Below, piece after piece: positions 11,803-21,357 of a stretch of DNA of 64,000 nt. The stretch is from Acidobacteriaceae bacterium (GTDB lineage Bacteria; Acidobacteriota; Terriglobia; Terriglobales; Acidobacteriaceae). The notes beneath the pieces are model-generated. The model was given only the letters and a program-made list of their open reading frames with translations, was not told where the DNA came from and did no database searches. The DNA is taken from NCBI GenBank assembly GCA_003134995.1, contig PLDC01000028.1, positions 186,001 through 250,000 of the forward strand, given 5' to 3'. The position numbers and the translations under genes are program-made. The first letter of the stretch is position 1. Every line of letters starts with the position of its first letter.

Positions 11803-12944
11803 AAATTGAAGCCGCCGAGTTGGCCGGTCACATCCACGACTTCCCCAACGAAGAACAAGCCCGGAACTTTGCGGCTCTCCATTGTCTTGGCTGAGAGTTC
11901 GTTGGTGTCAACGCCGCCCGCAGTTACTTCGGCTTTCTCGTAACCCTCCGTGCCCGCAGGTGAGATTGCCCAGTGATGGATTTTATTTTCCAAATCGGCC
12001 AATGCATGATTCGTCCAGGAAGCGGGCGCGTGTTCGTTTAGCCAACGGTCGGCGAGGCGATGAGGCATTAACTTGTGCAACTCCGAGCGAAGCGCGTTTA
12101 GATTTCTCGGCTCAGTCGGATCGCAAAACGCCGCTGTGACTTCGCGTCCGGGGGCGAGATCGATATCGACAAAGATCGGCCGCGGCTTCTCCCGAGGCTC
12201 ATTCCAGTAGGACGAAATCTGTAGAATCGCCGGACCGCTTAGGCCCCGATGCGTGATAAGCATCTTCTCGCGAAACTGCTGACCGCTGCAGGAAGCAATC
12301 ACCTCCGCCGAAACTCCCGCCAGTTCGCAGTAGTGCGAACAATCCTCTGCGTTGAGCAGCAGCGGCACGAGCCCAGGCCACGGCCCGCGGATCTCCAGCC
12401 CGAACTGCCGCGCCAGATCGTAGCCGAATGATGTTGCGCCGATTTTCGGGATCGACAAGCCGCCGCTGGCGACTACTAATGCCGGCGCTGTGAACTCCGC
12501 ATCCGTGGTGCGTACGATGAAGTCTGATGTTCGCTCGACTTGATCAATTTTAGTATTCAGAAAAATGTTGACCCCGGCATCGCGACATTCGGCTTCCAGC
12601 ATCCCGAGAATGTCGCGAGCGGAGCGGTCGCAGAAAAGCTGGCCTAGAGTTTTCTCGTGATAAGCAATGCCGTGCTTCTCGACCAGCGCGATGAAGTCCT
12701 GCGGTGTGTAGCGAGCCAAGGCCGACTTGGCAAAATGCGGATTCGAGGAAATAAAATTTTCCGGCTGGCAATAAAGATTGGTAAAATTGCAGCGCCCGCC
12801 GCCGGAGATCAATATCTTCTTACCCAACCGGTCGGCGCGTTCGAGTACGGCGACGCGGCGGCCGCGCTTGCCGGCTTCGATGGCGCACATCAGTCCCGCT
12901 GCGCCGCCGCCGAGAATGATTGCGTCGACGGAATGGCTCATCAC
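11757..12944 (-). CDS. HI0933/BaiN-family FAD-dependent oxidoreductase
   Basis: A 395-aa flavoprotein. The N-terminal dinucleotide-binding motif (IILGGGAAGLMCAIEAGKRG) is followed by RLGKKILISGGGRCNFTN, the signature of the HI0933/YhiN family. Near the C-terminus are FFVGEVVDVTGQLGGFNFQ and AWASGAAAGRAL, the FAD-contacting end of the fold. Family members reduce unsaturated or other small substrates, and the physiological substrate is mostly unknown. The start overlaps the preceding gene's stop by 4 nt (ATGA), which suggests translational coupling. Confidence 0.88.
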   Translation of the reverse strand: MMSHSVDAIILGGGAAGLMCAIEAGKRGRRVAVLERADRLGKKILISGGGRCNFTNLYCQPENFISSNPHFAKSALARYTPQDFIALVEKHGIAYHEKTLGQLFCDRSARDILGMLEAECRDAGVNIFLNTKIDQVERTSDFIVRTTDAEFTAPALVVASGGLSIPKIGATSFGYDLARQFGLEIRGPWPGLVPLLLNAEDCSHYCELAGVSAEVIASCSGQQFREKMLITHRGLSGPAILQISSYWNEPREKPRPIFVDIDLAPGREVTAAFCDPTEPRNLNALRSELHKLMPHRLADRWLNEHAPASWTNHALADLENKIHHWAISPAGTEGYEKAEVTAGGVDTNELSAKTMESRKVPGLFFVGEVVDVTGQLGGFNFQWAWASGAAAGRAL

Positions 12945-13681
12945 ATGTAAAACAGGCTGAGGCGTGGCAGGCCGTATTTTTCCAGAAGGCGCTTGTGGAC
13001 GTATTGCTTTTGCAATTGCTCGATTTGTGCAGCCGCCATCTTGCGCCGGTAGGGCGCGAGTTCGCGATCGGCCTGAGCGCGCACGTTCACGATTTCTTCA
13101 TCAGGCGTAGCGGCGAGCAGTGCGGCAAAAAGTTTTTCTTCGAGCACGGTTAGGTGGCGCTCCAGGTCTTCGAGCCTCGATGCCGACTTTTTGCTTTCAG
13201 TTTCCTGAGCCAAGTTGCGCAACGTGGTCGCGGATTTCCCGGCGACCGCGTGGACCGAAATTCCAGCGCTCTGCGGTAGTTTCGCCGATTCCAGAAGATC
13301 AGCATTACGACGCAGGAACGCCGCGATTGCCTCCGGCTCAAACCCTTGTCCCGCGCTCGATTTGCCCGATGCCGGTTGAACAGCCACGCCTACGGCAGCT
13401 TCCTTCATATCTTCCGCCGCCGCCAGCACTTCTTGCGAACAATAAGCAAGGCTATTCACCTTCTTGGTTTTCGCCGCACGCTGATCGTAGCGGTCAAACG
13501 CAGAATCAATTCCGCGCAAAGCTGCCTCAAGGGGGATTCCAGCGTCCTTCCATGTCTCGATCAAAGCCCAATCAAGCGTCGTCAGCAGCAATCCGCCGCC
13601 GCGCCGCCGCAGATACTGCTCTTCAATCTCGGTGAAGTAATTGAAGTAGTTGAGCTGATCGTAATTGGATTGACTCTCCAC
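12941..13681 (-). CDS. Conserved-looking hypothetical protein coupled to the flavoprotein
   Basis: A 246-aa soluble protein of unknown function. The N-terminal region (NYFNYFTEIEEQYLRRRGG, LTTLDWALIETWKDAGIPLE, RGIDSAFDRY) looks like a compact helical domain of the kind found in acidobacterial hypothetical proteins. The second half is strongly helical (LEDLERHLTVLEEKLFAALLA) and may form a coiled coil. It is 6 nt downstream of coaX and overlaps the flavoprotein gene by 4 nt, so the three are probably one operon. Confidence 0.65.
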   Translation of the reverse strand: MESQSNYDQLNYFNYFTEIEEQYLRRRGGGLLLTTLDWALIETWKDAGIPLEAALRGIDSAFDRYDQRAAKTKKVNSLAYCSQEVLAAAEDMKEAAVGVAVQPASGKSSAGQGFEPEAIAAFLRRNADLLESAKLPQSAGISVHAVAGKSATTLRNLAQETESKKSASRLEDLERHLTVLEEKLFAALLAATPDEEIVNVRAQADRELAPYRRKMAAAQIEQLQKQYVHKRLLEKYGLPRLSLFYM

Positions 13682-13687
13682 GGTAGC

Positions 13688-14590
13688 TCAACGGGTGGAG
13701 CGAGGGGTGACGGCGCCGCTGTTCTTCGCCGCTTTGGAAGAGATCGACGACCCCTTGGGCGCGAGTCCGGAGCGCCCAGCAACATTTCGCTCCCAAATAA
13801 TGCGCAGGCCTTCGAGGGTTAGAAGATCGTCCACCGTTTTTATGTACTTCGATCCCGTGCCGATCATCGATCCCAGGCCGCCAGTGGCGAGCACCTTCGT
13901 CTCTTCGCCCATTTCCTTCAGTAAGAGTTCGAGGATGCCATCGACCAGACCGAGATAACCGTAGTAAAGGCCCGACTGTAAGCTGCCAACGGTATTGGTG
14001 CCGATCACCCGCGCGGGCTTGCGAATTTCCACTCGCGGCAGTCGAGCGGTGCGTTGAAAAAGCGCGTCCGCAGAAATGCCGATGCCGGGGCAAATCACTC
14101 CGCCGAGATATTCGCCCTTTGCCGAAACGCAATCGAACGTGGTCGCGGTGCCGAAGTCGACGATCACACACGGGCCGCCATACTTTTCAAATGCCGCCAC
14201 GGCATTCACCACGCGGTCGGCGCCTACTTCCGCGGGATTGTCGTAATGCACGGGCATGCCAGTTTTCACCCCGGGTTCGATCAACAGCGGCTTGGAATTG
14301 AAGTAACGCTCACACACCTGCCGCAGCACGGGATCGAGCGGCGGCACAACCGACGAAATCACGATGCCGCGAATGGCTGACGCCTCAAGGCTCGCCATCG
14401 AAAACAAATTGCGGAACAAAACTCCGTACTCATCGACGGTACTTCCCTGCCGGGTCGCGACCCGCCAATGCGCCAACAGCCGCTCATAGTGCAGAGGCTC
14501 GCCGTCAACTTCGTTCGGACGCGGCTTCTCCGCGTGGGCAAAGACTCCCAGCACCGTATTCGTGTTGCCGACATCGAGAACAAAAAGCAT
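13688..14590 (-). CDS. coaX: Type III pantothenate kinase
   Basis: A 300-aa cytoplasmic enzyme that phosphorylates pantothenate with ATP, the first step of coenzyme A synthesis. The CoaX motifs are present: LFVLDVGNTNTVLGVF at the start (phosphate-binding loop), CVIVDFGTATTFDCVS, and GVICPGIGISADALFQRTA with the family's aromatic/acidic pattern. The start at 14590 (MLFVLDVGNT) matches family N-termini; the longer ORF adds 13 codons of intergenic repeat. It heads a likely operon with the 246-aa protein and the flavoprotein. Confidence 0.93.
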   Translation of the reverse strand: MLFVLDVGNTNTVLGVFAHAEKPRPNEVDGEPLHYERLLAHWRVATRQGSTVDEYGVLFRNLFSMASLEASAIRGIVISSVVPPLDPVLRQVCERYFNSKPLLIEPGVKTGMPVHYDNPAEVGADRVVNAVAAFEKYGGPCVIVDFGTATTFDCVSAKGEYLGGVICPGIGISADALFQRTARLPRVEIRKPARVIGTNTVGSLQSGLYYGYLGLVDGILELLLKEMGEETKVLATGGLGSMIGTGSKYIKTVDDLLTLEGLRIIWERNVAGRSGLAPKGSSISSKAAKNSGAVTPRSTR

Positions 14591-14610
14591 GATTTGATTC
14601 GCCCGAAAAG

Positions 14611-14690
14611 AGCACTCAGCATTCAGCACTTAGCATTCAGCCATTATGGTCCTGCACAGGCTAAATGCTGAGTGCCGAGTGCTGAATGCT
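14611..14690. repeat. Imperfect inverted repeat between coaX and birA
   Basis: Two 32-nt arms (14611-14642 and 14659-14690), built from 'agcattcag' and 'agcactcag' units, pair with five mismatches around a 16-nt loop. They should form a long hairpin. A related hairpin built from 'agcaattagc' units lies at 19517-19593 upstream of valS. Confidence 0.7.
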
Positions 14691-14694
14691 CTCA

Positions 14695-15780
14695 TCACTT
14701 CGCTCTCACCGTTCCACTCAATATTCTCTGCAGTCCCTGCGCAGTCCGCACCTGCAGAAATCCTTGCGCATCCAGCCCTTCCGTCGTTCCTTCGATTCTC
14801 GGTGCGCTGTCTTCGATGTAGACTTTCTTACCTCGCGCCCACGAGGATTGTTCCGCAAAGCGCCGCAGAATCGGTTTCTGCGCGTCCGGCTGTTCCACCA
14901 GCGCGCGATATTCGCCGTCGAGCGATTTTAACAAAGCGGCGGCGACCTCTACGCGCGAGCATTCGCTGCCCGTCTCCATGCGCAGCGACGTCGCCTCATT
15001 CTCGATCTCTTTCGGAAAGCTTTTCTGATTTACGTTGAGCCCGATTCCCACCACGATGTGGCGGACACGCATGACTTCGGCGTGCATCTCGGCGAGAATG
15101 CCGCAAACTTTTTTTCCTTTGATCAAAACATCGTTGGGCCACTTCAGGTCCACGGTGACACGCGGTTCCACCTGCACCAAGGCCGCGCGCACGGCCAAGC
15201 CAGCAGCCAGCGTGATCACAAGCACATCCGACGGCGGCAGCGCCGGCCGCAACACGACTGAGCAATAAACGCCAGCGGAGCGCTCCGACTCCCAGGAGTT
15301 CGATCCGCGTCCGCGCCCGGCAGTCTGCTCTTCTGCGAGAAACACGCTGCCCTCGGGCGCGCCCTCGGCCGCGGCCGCCATTGCAGCGGTATTCGTTGAG
15401 CCGATCTTGTAGAAGTGGTGAAGTTGATTATCGAAGATGGTGCCGCGAACCAGCGGCCCCAGAATTTCCGGCAGCAGAAGATCTGGAACCGACTTCAGCT
15501 GATAGCCGGTCGCCGGATGTCCCGCCACATCCACGCCCAGCCCGCGAAGTTGCTGAATGAGCCGCCAGACTTCTGTGCGGTTCGAAGAAATCTCCTGCGC
15601 GATCTTCGTTCCGCTCACCACGACCGTCGCATGCTCCATCAGCAGCCGCACGAGGCGGCCGAGACGAACGTCGGTCGGCTGTTCGTGCGGCGCGGCAGAC
15701 TTCGTTCGCGAAAGCCGGGTGCTTCGAGTTTTGCCTGTCTTCTTAATGCGGTGATTATGCGGGAGGAAAGGGAAAATCAC
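14695..15780 (-). CDS. birA: Biotin--[acetyl-CoA-carboxylase] ligase / biotin operon repressor
   Basis: About 361 aa. It attaches biotin to the biotin carboxyl carrier protein via biotinyl-AMP. The N-terminal winged helix (LGRLVRLLMEHATVVVSGTKIAQEI, TEVWRLIQQLRGLGVDVAG) can act as a repressor domain. The catalytic core has AEEQTAGRGRGSNSWES, GVYCSVVLRP and DLKWPNDVLIKGKKVCGILAE, and a C-terminal SH3-like segment follows. No ATG precedes the HTH, and the frame is open far upstream into nadC. A GTG at 15780 is the best guess; the true start could be elsewhere between about 15640 and 15800. Confidence 0.88.
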   Translation of the reverse strand: MIFPFLPHNHRIKKTGKTRSTRLSRTKSAAPHEQPTDVRLGRLVRLLMEHATVVVSGTKIAQEISSNRTEVWRLIQQLRGLGVDVAGHPATGYQLKSVPDLLLPEILGPLVRGTIFDNQLHHFYKIGSTNTAAMAAAAEGAPEGSVFLAEEQTAGRGRGSNSWESERSAGVYCSVVLRPALPPSDVLVITLAAGLAVRAALVQVEPRVTVDLKWPNDVLIKGKKVCGILAEMHAEVMRVRHIVVGIGLNVNQKSFPKEIENEATSLRMETGSECSRVEVAAALLKSLDGEYRALVEQPDAQKPILRRFAEQSSWARGKKVYIEDSAPRIEGTTEGLDAQGFLQVRTAQGLQRILSGTVRAK

Positions 15781-15800
15781 AAATCGCCTGCGGAACAAGC

Positions 15801-16679
15801 TCAGGCCAGCGCAACTCGAAGGCTCATATCCGACGCCTGTGGCGAGTGAGTCAGCAGACCGACTGAAATGAAATCGACCCCCGCCTCGGCGTAAGCTCGA
15901 ACATTTTCCAGCCGGATGCCGCCGGAACATTCCACCGGGATGGGTCGTTCCGTTCGAGCGCAAAGCTCCACGGCGCCGCGCACTTGCTCCGGAGACATGT
16001 TGTCCAAGAGGATCGCTTCAGCCCCGAAGGCTAGCGCAGCTTCCAATTCGCCGATGGTGCGCACCTCCACTTCGATCAGCTGCGAGCCGCGCCGGTTGCG
16101 TACGGCGCGCTCCAGCACGGGACCAATCCCGCCAGCGAGAGCGATGTGATTATTCTTGATCAACACTCCGTCCGAAAGATCGAGCCGATGATTCAGCCCG
16201 CCGCCGCAGCGCACCGCGTACTTATCGATCAATCGCAAGCCGGGCGCGGTCTTGCGCGTATCGAGAATGCGCGCCTTGGTGCCGGAAACTGCGTCCACAA
16301 ACTTCCGCGTCAAGGTAGCGATTCCACTCATGCGCTGCAGAAAATTCAGAATCACGCGCTCGCACGAGAGAATCACCCGCGCATTATGCTGGATCACCGC
16401 CACTGACTGCCCTTTATGCAGCCTCACTCCGTCGAAGATTTCAGGATGCGTCGTCACCTCATAGTGCGAAATCACGGCGCCGTCAAGCGCGGCGTAGACA
16501 TCGAGAATGCGGCCAATGCAACCGATGCCGGCGAGAATGCAATCCTGCTTTGCGAGAATCGTAGCCGACGCCCGCTGGTTGGGATCGATGCAGGCATAGC
16601 TGGTCGCATCGCTCGTCGCCCGGTCTTCGAGCAGCGCGTTCTCGATGATTGCGGTAATGCGTCTGGAATTAAAATCCAT
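15801..16679 (-). CDS. nadC: Nicotinate-nucleotide pyrophosphorylase (carboxylating)
   Basis: A 292-aa quinolinate phosphoribosyltransferase, which converts quinolinate and PRPP to nicotinate mononucleotide in de novo NAD synthesis. Family motifs are intact: LNFLQRMSGIATLT, ILDTRKTAPGLRLIDKYAV, GGGLNHRLDLSDGVLIKNNH and VECSGGI near the end. Length is normal. It is directly upstream of birA on the same strand, with roughly 20 nt between stop and proposed start, so the two are likely co-transcribed. Confidence 0.94.
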   Translation of the reverse strand: MDFNSRRITAIIENALLEDRATSDATSYACIDPNQRASATILAKQDCILAGIGCIGRILDVYAALDGAVISHYEVTTHPEIFDGVRLHKGQSVAVIQHNARVILSCERVILNFLQRMSGIATLTRKFVDAVSGTKARILDTRKTAPGLRLIDKYAVRCGGGLNHRLDLSDGVLIKNNHIALAGGIGPVLERAVRNRRGSQLIEVEVRTIGELEAALAFGAEAILLDNMSPEQVRGAVELCARTERPIPVECSGGIRLENVRAYAEAGVDFISVGLLTHSPQASDMSLRVALA

Positions 16680-16765
16680 AGCAGTTGCCGGCCCTCAATT
16701 GCCAGCGAGAACCATATGGCGACAGCCGCCTCGGCTGTCCAGGCAGGATCGAGGATCCGCCTGCA

Positions 16766-19507
16766 TCACCTTGATTCATCCAACTGGCGCTTTATTTTCT
16801 CACGCAGCCCCATAAGTTCCTGCTCACGGCGCCGCAATCCTTCTACGACCTTTTGCGGCGCTTTCGCCAGAAACTGTTCATTGCTCAACTGCCGCTGGTT
16901 GTTTCCGAATTCTTTTTCGAGCTTCTCCAACTCTTTCGACAACCTCTCGCGCTCGGCGGCAACATCGATCTTTCGTTCGTAGATCACATGAACATCAAAC
17001 CGAGCCGTGCTGCGCGCTCCAGCCTGTTTGGCGAGAGAACCTTCCGCAAACGTAAGCTTCTCCACATTCGCCAGACGCTCCACTGCGCCGCGATTCTGCT
17101 CGATCATCGCGCGAATCGAGGGCTCCTGCGCATGTACCTCGATTGGAACTTTCACCTTGGGCTCAACCTTCAACTCCGCGCGCACGTTCCTCACATTCAC
17201 AATCAAGTCTTGCAGGATAGCCATCTCCGTCTCGGCTCCCAGGTCAAACTGCTTCTCGTCCGCCTGCGGATAGGGCGCAAACGCAATCGACTTCAGCGGC
17301 GGCTTGCCCTCATACATCGCCTGCCAAACCTCCTCCGTAATAAAAGGCATCACCGGATGCAGCAGGCGCAACGATGCATCGAATAAGTTAACTAAATTCG
17401 CGCAAGCAATTCGCGCCTGCGCTTTATCGGCGCCTTCTTCAAAATTTAGCCGCGGCTTGATCAGTTCCAGGTACCAGTCACAGAACTCTCCCCAGAAAAA
17501 ATCGTAGATGCGATTGGCCGCTTCATGAAAACGAAACGTATCAAGCGCAGCATTCACCTCGGCGGTCACACGATTGAAGCGGGAAAGAATCCAGCGGTCC
17601 TCAAGTGGAATCGCCGAGGGACGCACGCCGCGCCCCTCCTCCGGACGCAGTCCCGGCTCGATTCGATCCACATTCATAAACATGAATCGAGCGGCGTTCC
17701 AGATCTTATTCGCAAACGCGCGATACCCATCCGTGCGGCTTTCGCTGAACGCAATGTCAGTTCCCGGCGCAGCCATCGCCGCCAGCGTGAAGCGAGTCGC
17801 ATCCGTGCCGAAGCGCTGAATAATCTCCAGCGGATCGATCACGTTCCCCTTGGTCTTCGACATTTTCTGCCGCTCAGCATCGCGCACCAGCGCGTGAATG
17901 TAAACCTGCCGGAAGGGCACGCTGTCGTCTTTCTTATCGGCCCAACCGCTGGCCTTCTTGATCGCAGGATCCTGTTGATGACCATCCATGAAGTGGCAGC
18001 CGAACATAATCATGCGCGCCACCCAGAAAAACAAAATCTCGTACGCCGTGATCAGCAGCGTGGTCGGATAAAACACTGCCTGATCGCGCGTCTTCTCCGG
18101 CCAACCCAAAGTTGTGAACGGCAACAGCCCAGACGAAAACCAGGTGTCGAGCACATCGGAAACCTGCTCCAGCTTCGCACCGCCGCATTTCGGACAGCTC
18201 GCCGGGGCCTCGCGCGCCACGATAATTTCTTTGCAGCCATCGCAAGTCCACGCCGGAATGCGATGTCCCCACCACAACTGCCGCGACACGCACCAGTCGT
18301 GGATGTTGTTCATCCAGTTCAAATAAATCTGTTTGTAATTCTCCGGGACGATCGTGATCTCGCCGCTCTCCACCACTTCAATCGCCTTCTGCGCCAGGGG
18401 CTGAATCTTGATGAACCATTGCTCGGAAAGTCGCGGCTCAACCACAGTTCCACAGCGTTCGCACTTGCCAAGCGCAAGCGGATGATCTTTTTCTCCAACA
18501 AGAAACCCGCCGGCCTGCAAGTCCACGAGCACCATTTTCCGCGCTTCGTAGCGATCCAGCCCGGCATACGCGCCCGCGTTTGCGTTCATGTGCGCGTGCT
18601 CGTCCATGATGTCAATCTGCGGAAGATCATGCCGCTTGCCCGCAGCGAAATCGTTGGGATCGTGCGCCGGGGTTACCTTCACCGCGCCCGTGCCAAATTC
18701 CGGCTGCGCCAGTTCGTCCGCGATAATTGGAATCTCGCGCTTCATCAGCGGCAACAAAACTTTCTTGCCATGCAGATGCGTATAGCGCTCGTCTTTTTCG
18801 TTCACCGCAACCGCGGTATCGCCGAGCATCGTCTCAGGACGCGTAGTTGCCACGGTGATGAATTCATCCGATCCAACCACCGGATAGCGAATCTCCCACA
18901 ACTTCCCGACCACGTCCTCGTGCTTCACCTCGAGATCGGAAATCGCCGTCTCGCATCGTGGACACCAATTCACAATGTACTTCCCGCGATAAATCAGCCC
19001 TTCTTCGTACAGACGGACAAACACTTCGCGCACCGCGCGCGAAAGATTTTCGTCCATGGTGAAATACTCGCGGTCCCAGTCGACGGACGCGCCAAGCCGC
19101 CTCATCTGATCGAAGATCGCTCCGCCGTAAAGCTTTTTCCACTCCCAAACGCGCTCGATAAACTTCTCGCGCCCCAAGTCGCGCCGCTTCTTTCCTTCTT
19201 TCGCGAGGTCGCGCTCCACCATCATCTGCGTAGCAATACCGGCGTGGTCCGTCCCCGGCAGCCACAGCGTGATGAAGCCGCGCATGCGATGCCAGCGCAC
19301 AATAATGTCCATCTGCGTCTGGTTGAGCATGTGGCCCATGTGCAGCCGGCCGGTCACGTTCGGCGGCGGCAACAGCAACGTGAATACCGGACGCGTCTCG
19401 CCCTCCGGAGGCGTCGACACGGAGAACAGTTTTTCTTTGACCCAGTATTCGGCCCAGCGCGCTTCAATCGCGCCCGGCTCGTAAGATTTTGGCAATTCGT
19501 GCGGCAT
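16766..19507 (-). CDS. valS: Valyl-tRNA synthetase
   Basis: A 913-aa class I aminoacyl-tRNA synthetase charging tRNA-Val. It carries the HIGH-type motif ([15 protein letters not shown]), an editing domain between residues about 190 and 360 ([14 protein letters not shown]), the zinc-like cysteine pairs around CDGCKEI and CPKCGG, the KMSKS-type loop ([12 protein letters not shown]), an anticodon domain and a C-terminal coiled coil ([19 protein letters not shown]). The start at 19507 ([12 protein letters not shown]) fits the family. The mobile island is inserted about 130 bp upstream of the start and may affect its promoter. Confidence 0.96.
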   Translation of the reverse strand: MPHELPKSYEPGAIEARWAEYWVKEKLFSVSTPPEGETRPVFTLLLPPPNVTGRLHMGHMLNQTQMDIIVRWHRMRGFITLWLPGTDHAGIATQMMVERDLAKEGKKRRDLGREKFIERVWEWKKLYGGAIFDQMRRLGASVDWDREYFTMDENLSRAVREVFVRLYEEGLIYRGKYIVNWCPRCETAISDLEVKHEDVVGKLWEIRYPVVGSDEFITVATTRPETMLGDTAVAVNEKDERYTHLHGKKVLLPLMKREIPIIADELAQPEFGTGAVKVTPAHDPNDFAAGKRHDLPQIDIMDEHAHMNANAGAYAGLDRYEARKMVLVDLQAGGFLVGEKDHPLALGKCERCGTVVEPRLSEQWFIKIQPLAQKAIEVVESGEITIVPENYKQIYLNWMNNIHDWCVSRQLWWGHRIPAWTCDGCKEIIVAREAPASCPKCGGAKLEQVSDVLDTWFSSGLLPFTTLGWPEKTRDQAVFYPTTLLITAYEILFFWVARMIMFGCHFMDGHQQDPAIKKASGWADKKDDSVPFRQVYIHALVRDAERQKMSKTKGNVIDPLEIIQRFGTDATRFTLAAMAAPGTDIAFSESRTDGYRAFANKIWNAARFMFMNVDRIEPGLRPEEGRGVRPSAIPLEDRWILSRFNRVTAEVNAALDTFRFHEAANRIYDFFWGEFCDWYLELIKPRLNFEEGADKAQARIACANLVNLFDASLRLLHPVMPFITEEVWQAMYEGKPPLKSIAFAPYPQADEKQFDLGAETEMAILQDLIVNVRNVRAELKVEPKVKVPIEVHAQEPSIRAMIEQNRGAVERLANVEKLTFAEGSLAKQAGARSTARFDVHVIYERKIDVAAERERLSKELEKLEKEFGNNQRQLSNEQFLAKAPQKVVEGLRRREQELMGLREKIKRQLDESR

Positions 19508-19516
19508 GGGGAAGTC

Positions 19517-19593
19517 AGCAGTTAGCAATTAGCATTTGGCGATAAACCGTCCGAGCGCACGCCGCTTCCCGGGAAGGCTAATTGCCAACTGCT
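19517..19593. repeat. Inverted repeat upstream of valS
   Basis: The arms agcagttagcaattagc (19517-19533) and gctaattgccaactgct (19577-19593) pair with one mismatch around a 43-nt loop. The following 'aagtgctaatcgctg' continues the same repeat style. It is similar in kind to the hairpin at 14611-14690 and could sit in the valS leader. Confidence 0.65.
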
Positions 19594-19633
19594 AAGTGCT
19601 AATCGCTGATCTTACAGGCGCGAGAAAAGAAGG

Positions 19634-19647
19634 GTCAAACGGATCAC
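19634..19647. repeat. Target-site duplication, copy 1 (left end of element 1)
   Basis: GTCAAACGGATCAC. It is identical to 36089-36102 and 41441-41454. It immediately precedes the left terminal inverted repeat of the casposon-like element. Confidence 0.9.
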
Positions 19648-19772
19648 GGGTATATGTACAGCGACGGCAAAAGTGACCCCCTTACCTTCCGAGTTAACCT
19701 TAGCGCGGCGAGGAGCGAGGGCGAGGGACGGTGGGGGGGACGCGGGCGGGCGCGGCGCGAAGGGAGCGCAGG
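19648..19772 (+). repeat. Left terminal inverted repeat of element 1 (125 bp)
   Basis: It begins GGGTATATGTACAGCGACGG and matches the reverse complement of 35964-36088 with a single mismatch near its inner end (cgaaggg versus cgagggg). The outer 40 bp are mixed composition. The inner 80 bp are very G-rich on this strand (ggagcgagggcgaggg and a run of seven G). Open frames across it are repeat translations, not genes. Confidence 0.92.
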
Positions 19773-19799
19773 CCCCCCTGAGCGAGAGCGGGACAGCCG

Positions 19800-20354
19800 T
19801 CAGTGTGTGCCGACTTGTGTTTGCTTCTTGGCTTGCTTCGCGGCCTCTTTCGCACGCTTCTCGTCTTCTTTGATGATTCGCTTGGCTTGTTTCTTTGCGA
19901 CCTCCAAGCATCCGTTCTTGAATCCGATTGCTGCAACGATGTCTACTTTCACCGGAGTATCCGGGCTGGTCATCGAGTCGTAAGCTGACTGGCAATCAGT
20001 GGGCAGGGCGCGGCTGTCCTTTGCCATTTGTTGCCCAAACGCGTAGGCCTGAAATAGCGGTATCAGTGCCTCACGCACAGCCGCGAATCGCTGTTTAGCA
20101 ATGACAGCGGTCTTACATCCTTCAGCAAATGAAGGTGAGTTGTAATGTTCGCCAGCGGTCTCACAATCTTGCTCGGAAACAGGGCGACTCGCCGCCCAGT
20201 CGTATCCTGCCTTGTGTCCTACACACTCTGAAGTTTGGCAATCCCAGTCCTGGGCTTGGACGAGGACCGCTGCGAAAGGTAACAACAAAAACAAGCAGAG
20301 GCAAAGTGTGATTGGATCACTTGAGTGCGATGATACGTTGTAACAATTTCTCAT
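19800..20354 (-). CDS. Exported Cys-containing hypothetical protein (casposon cargo)
   Basis: About 184 aa with the start at 20354. It has a hydrophobic signal segment (ITLCLCLFLLLPFAAVLVQA) and then a mature part with paired cysteines (DWDCQTSECVGHKAGYDWA, EQDCETAGEHYNSPSFAEGCK, LPTDCQSAYD). The C-terminus is a Lys/Ala-rich helix (AKRIIKEDEKRAKEAAKQAKK). A longer start at 20402 is possible. It overlaps the upstream gene by 38 bp and ends 27 bp inside the left TIR. No family is recognised. Confidence 0.5.
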   Translation of the reverse strand: MRNCYNVSSHSSDPITLCLCLFLLLPFAAVLVQAQDWDCQTSECVGHKAGYDWAASRPVSEQDCETAGEHYNSPSFAEGCKTAVIAKQRFAAVREALIPLFQAYAFGQQMAKDSRALPTDCQSAYDSMTSPDTPVKVDIVAAIGFKNGCLEVAKKQAKRIIKEDEKRAKEAAKQAKKQTQVGTH

Positions 20355-21132
20355 ACTCCTCTTCGTGACCCAAAGTGTTCCACGCGGAACGCGCATGGCC
20401 AATCTCCAACAGTAGCATCGATGAGGCCCTCATTGCCTGCTTGCTGGATTGCCGGTCCTCGCGCGGGTTGATATCCTGCATGGCCAAATGGTCATTGAGC
20501 AAGACTTGGAAGGAAAACCCACCATGGACAGGTCCGGAAAATTCTTTGTATACCGGCTGAAGGTTCGGCGCAAGCTTTAACACGTCCATTGGACGCCGAT
20601 ACTCCTCAGAATAGAAGTATGCTGCTGGATTGTTTTTCTTAATGAACGCTTTCGCTTCCGATTGGTCCCCTGGGGAGAGCCATTCAACCAATTTTTCCAA
20701 GGCGTCCCGTCCAACCTTTCGTTCAGCGTCTGTCTTAATCGGGTCTGTGGAAAGCTTCATGAAGAGCGGCGCAATATATTTGAACGCCATGTAATTCGCC
20801 CGCGCTGGAACGGCGGTTATAGCAATGCAGTTGATAATGTGATCGAGCATTGTCCGAATGAGAACTGAACTCAGAGGCGTCCAACCCTCCTCGCAGAGCG
20901 TGCGTATTCCACGGTGACAGAAAATAGCTGTGTAGTGTATGTTCGCCAGCGCATACGTTGATAAAGAACTGTTTTTGTCGAAACTAGCGTGGATGTCCGA
21001 TGAATATTGGATTACATCGTTGTGCAGCGAAGAGAGTTTCGAGGAGAGTGGAAATCGGGCCACAGCAATGTCAAGGTTAGATGAAGTCTTGCGCGACCGC
21101 AACAGCCCCAGGGGGTGCGCGAGATCGTGCAT
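20317..21132 (-). CDS. DUF5677-like protein (casposon cargo)
   Basis: A 271-aa all-helical protein. The stretch TPLSSVLIRTMLDHIINCIAI with a later VYKEFSGPVHGGFSFQ resembles DUF5677, a family of helical proteins often found in mobile and defence regions; its function is unknown. The start at 21132 has only a weak ribosome site (aggacg). It is on the same strand as, and overlaps, the exported protein gene at 19800. Confidence 0.55.
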   Translation of the reverse strand: MHDLAHPLGLLRSRKTSSNLDIAVARFPLSSKLSSLHNDVIQYSSDIHASFDKNSSLSTYALANIHYTAIFCHRGIRTLCEEGWTPLSSVLIRTMLDHIINCIAITAVPARANYMAFKYIAPLFMKLSTDPIKTDAERKVGRDALEKLVEWLSPGDQSEAKAFIKKNNPAAYFYSEEYRRPMDVLKLAPNLQPVYKEFSGPVHGGFSFQVLLNDHLAMQDINPREDRQSSKQAMRASSMLLLEIGHARSAWNTLGHEEEYEKLLQRIIALK

Positions 21133-21357
21133 AGCGTCATCGTCCTATAATCTGTGAAGTGCATACCAAAGACTTCTTAAAAGCATGGTGGTCTGACTGG
21201 CTCACCCGCATGAGCGCGGCCCGGTAACTGTGTCGTTGGCGTTTTTCGCACTTCTACGTTTCTAAGCGAGCGCGGCGGCGCAGAATGGTCGGACTGGGTG
21301 AAGTAACCCGTGGGTATCTGACGCAGTCCTTCAGCATTTAGGTCGCAGATGGTTCGA

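Noticed and set aside
17525-19525. 666-aa plus-strand frame across valS
   Set aside because: It is an antisense shadow of the valyl-tRNA synthetase gene, which has all catalytic motifs.
19654-19983. ORF beginning in the left terminal repeat, with a near-identical start in the right repeat (35765-36082)
   Set aside because: The shared N-terminus is just translation of the 125-bp repeat; the rest diverges and is antisense to other frames.
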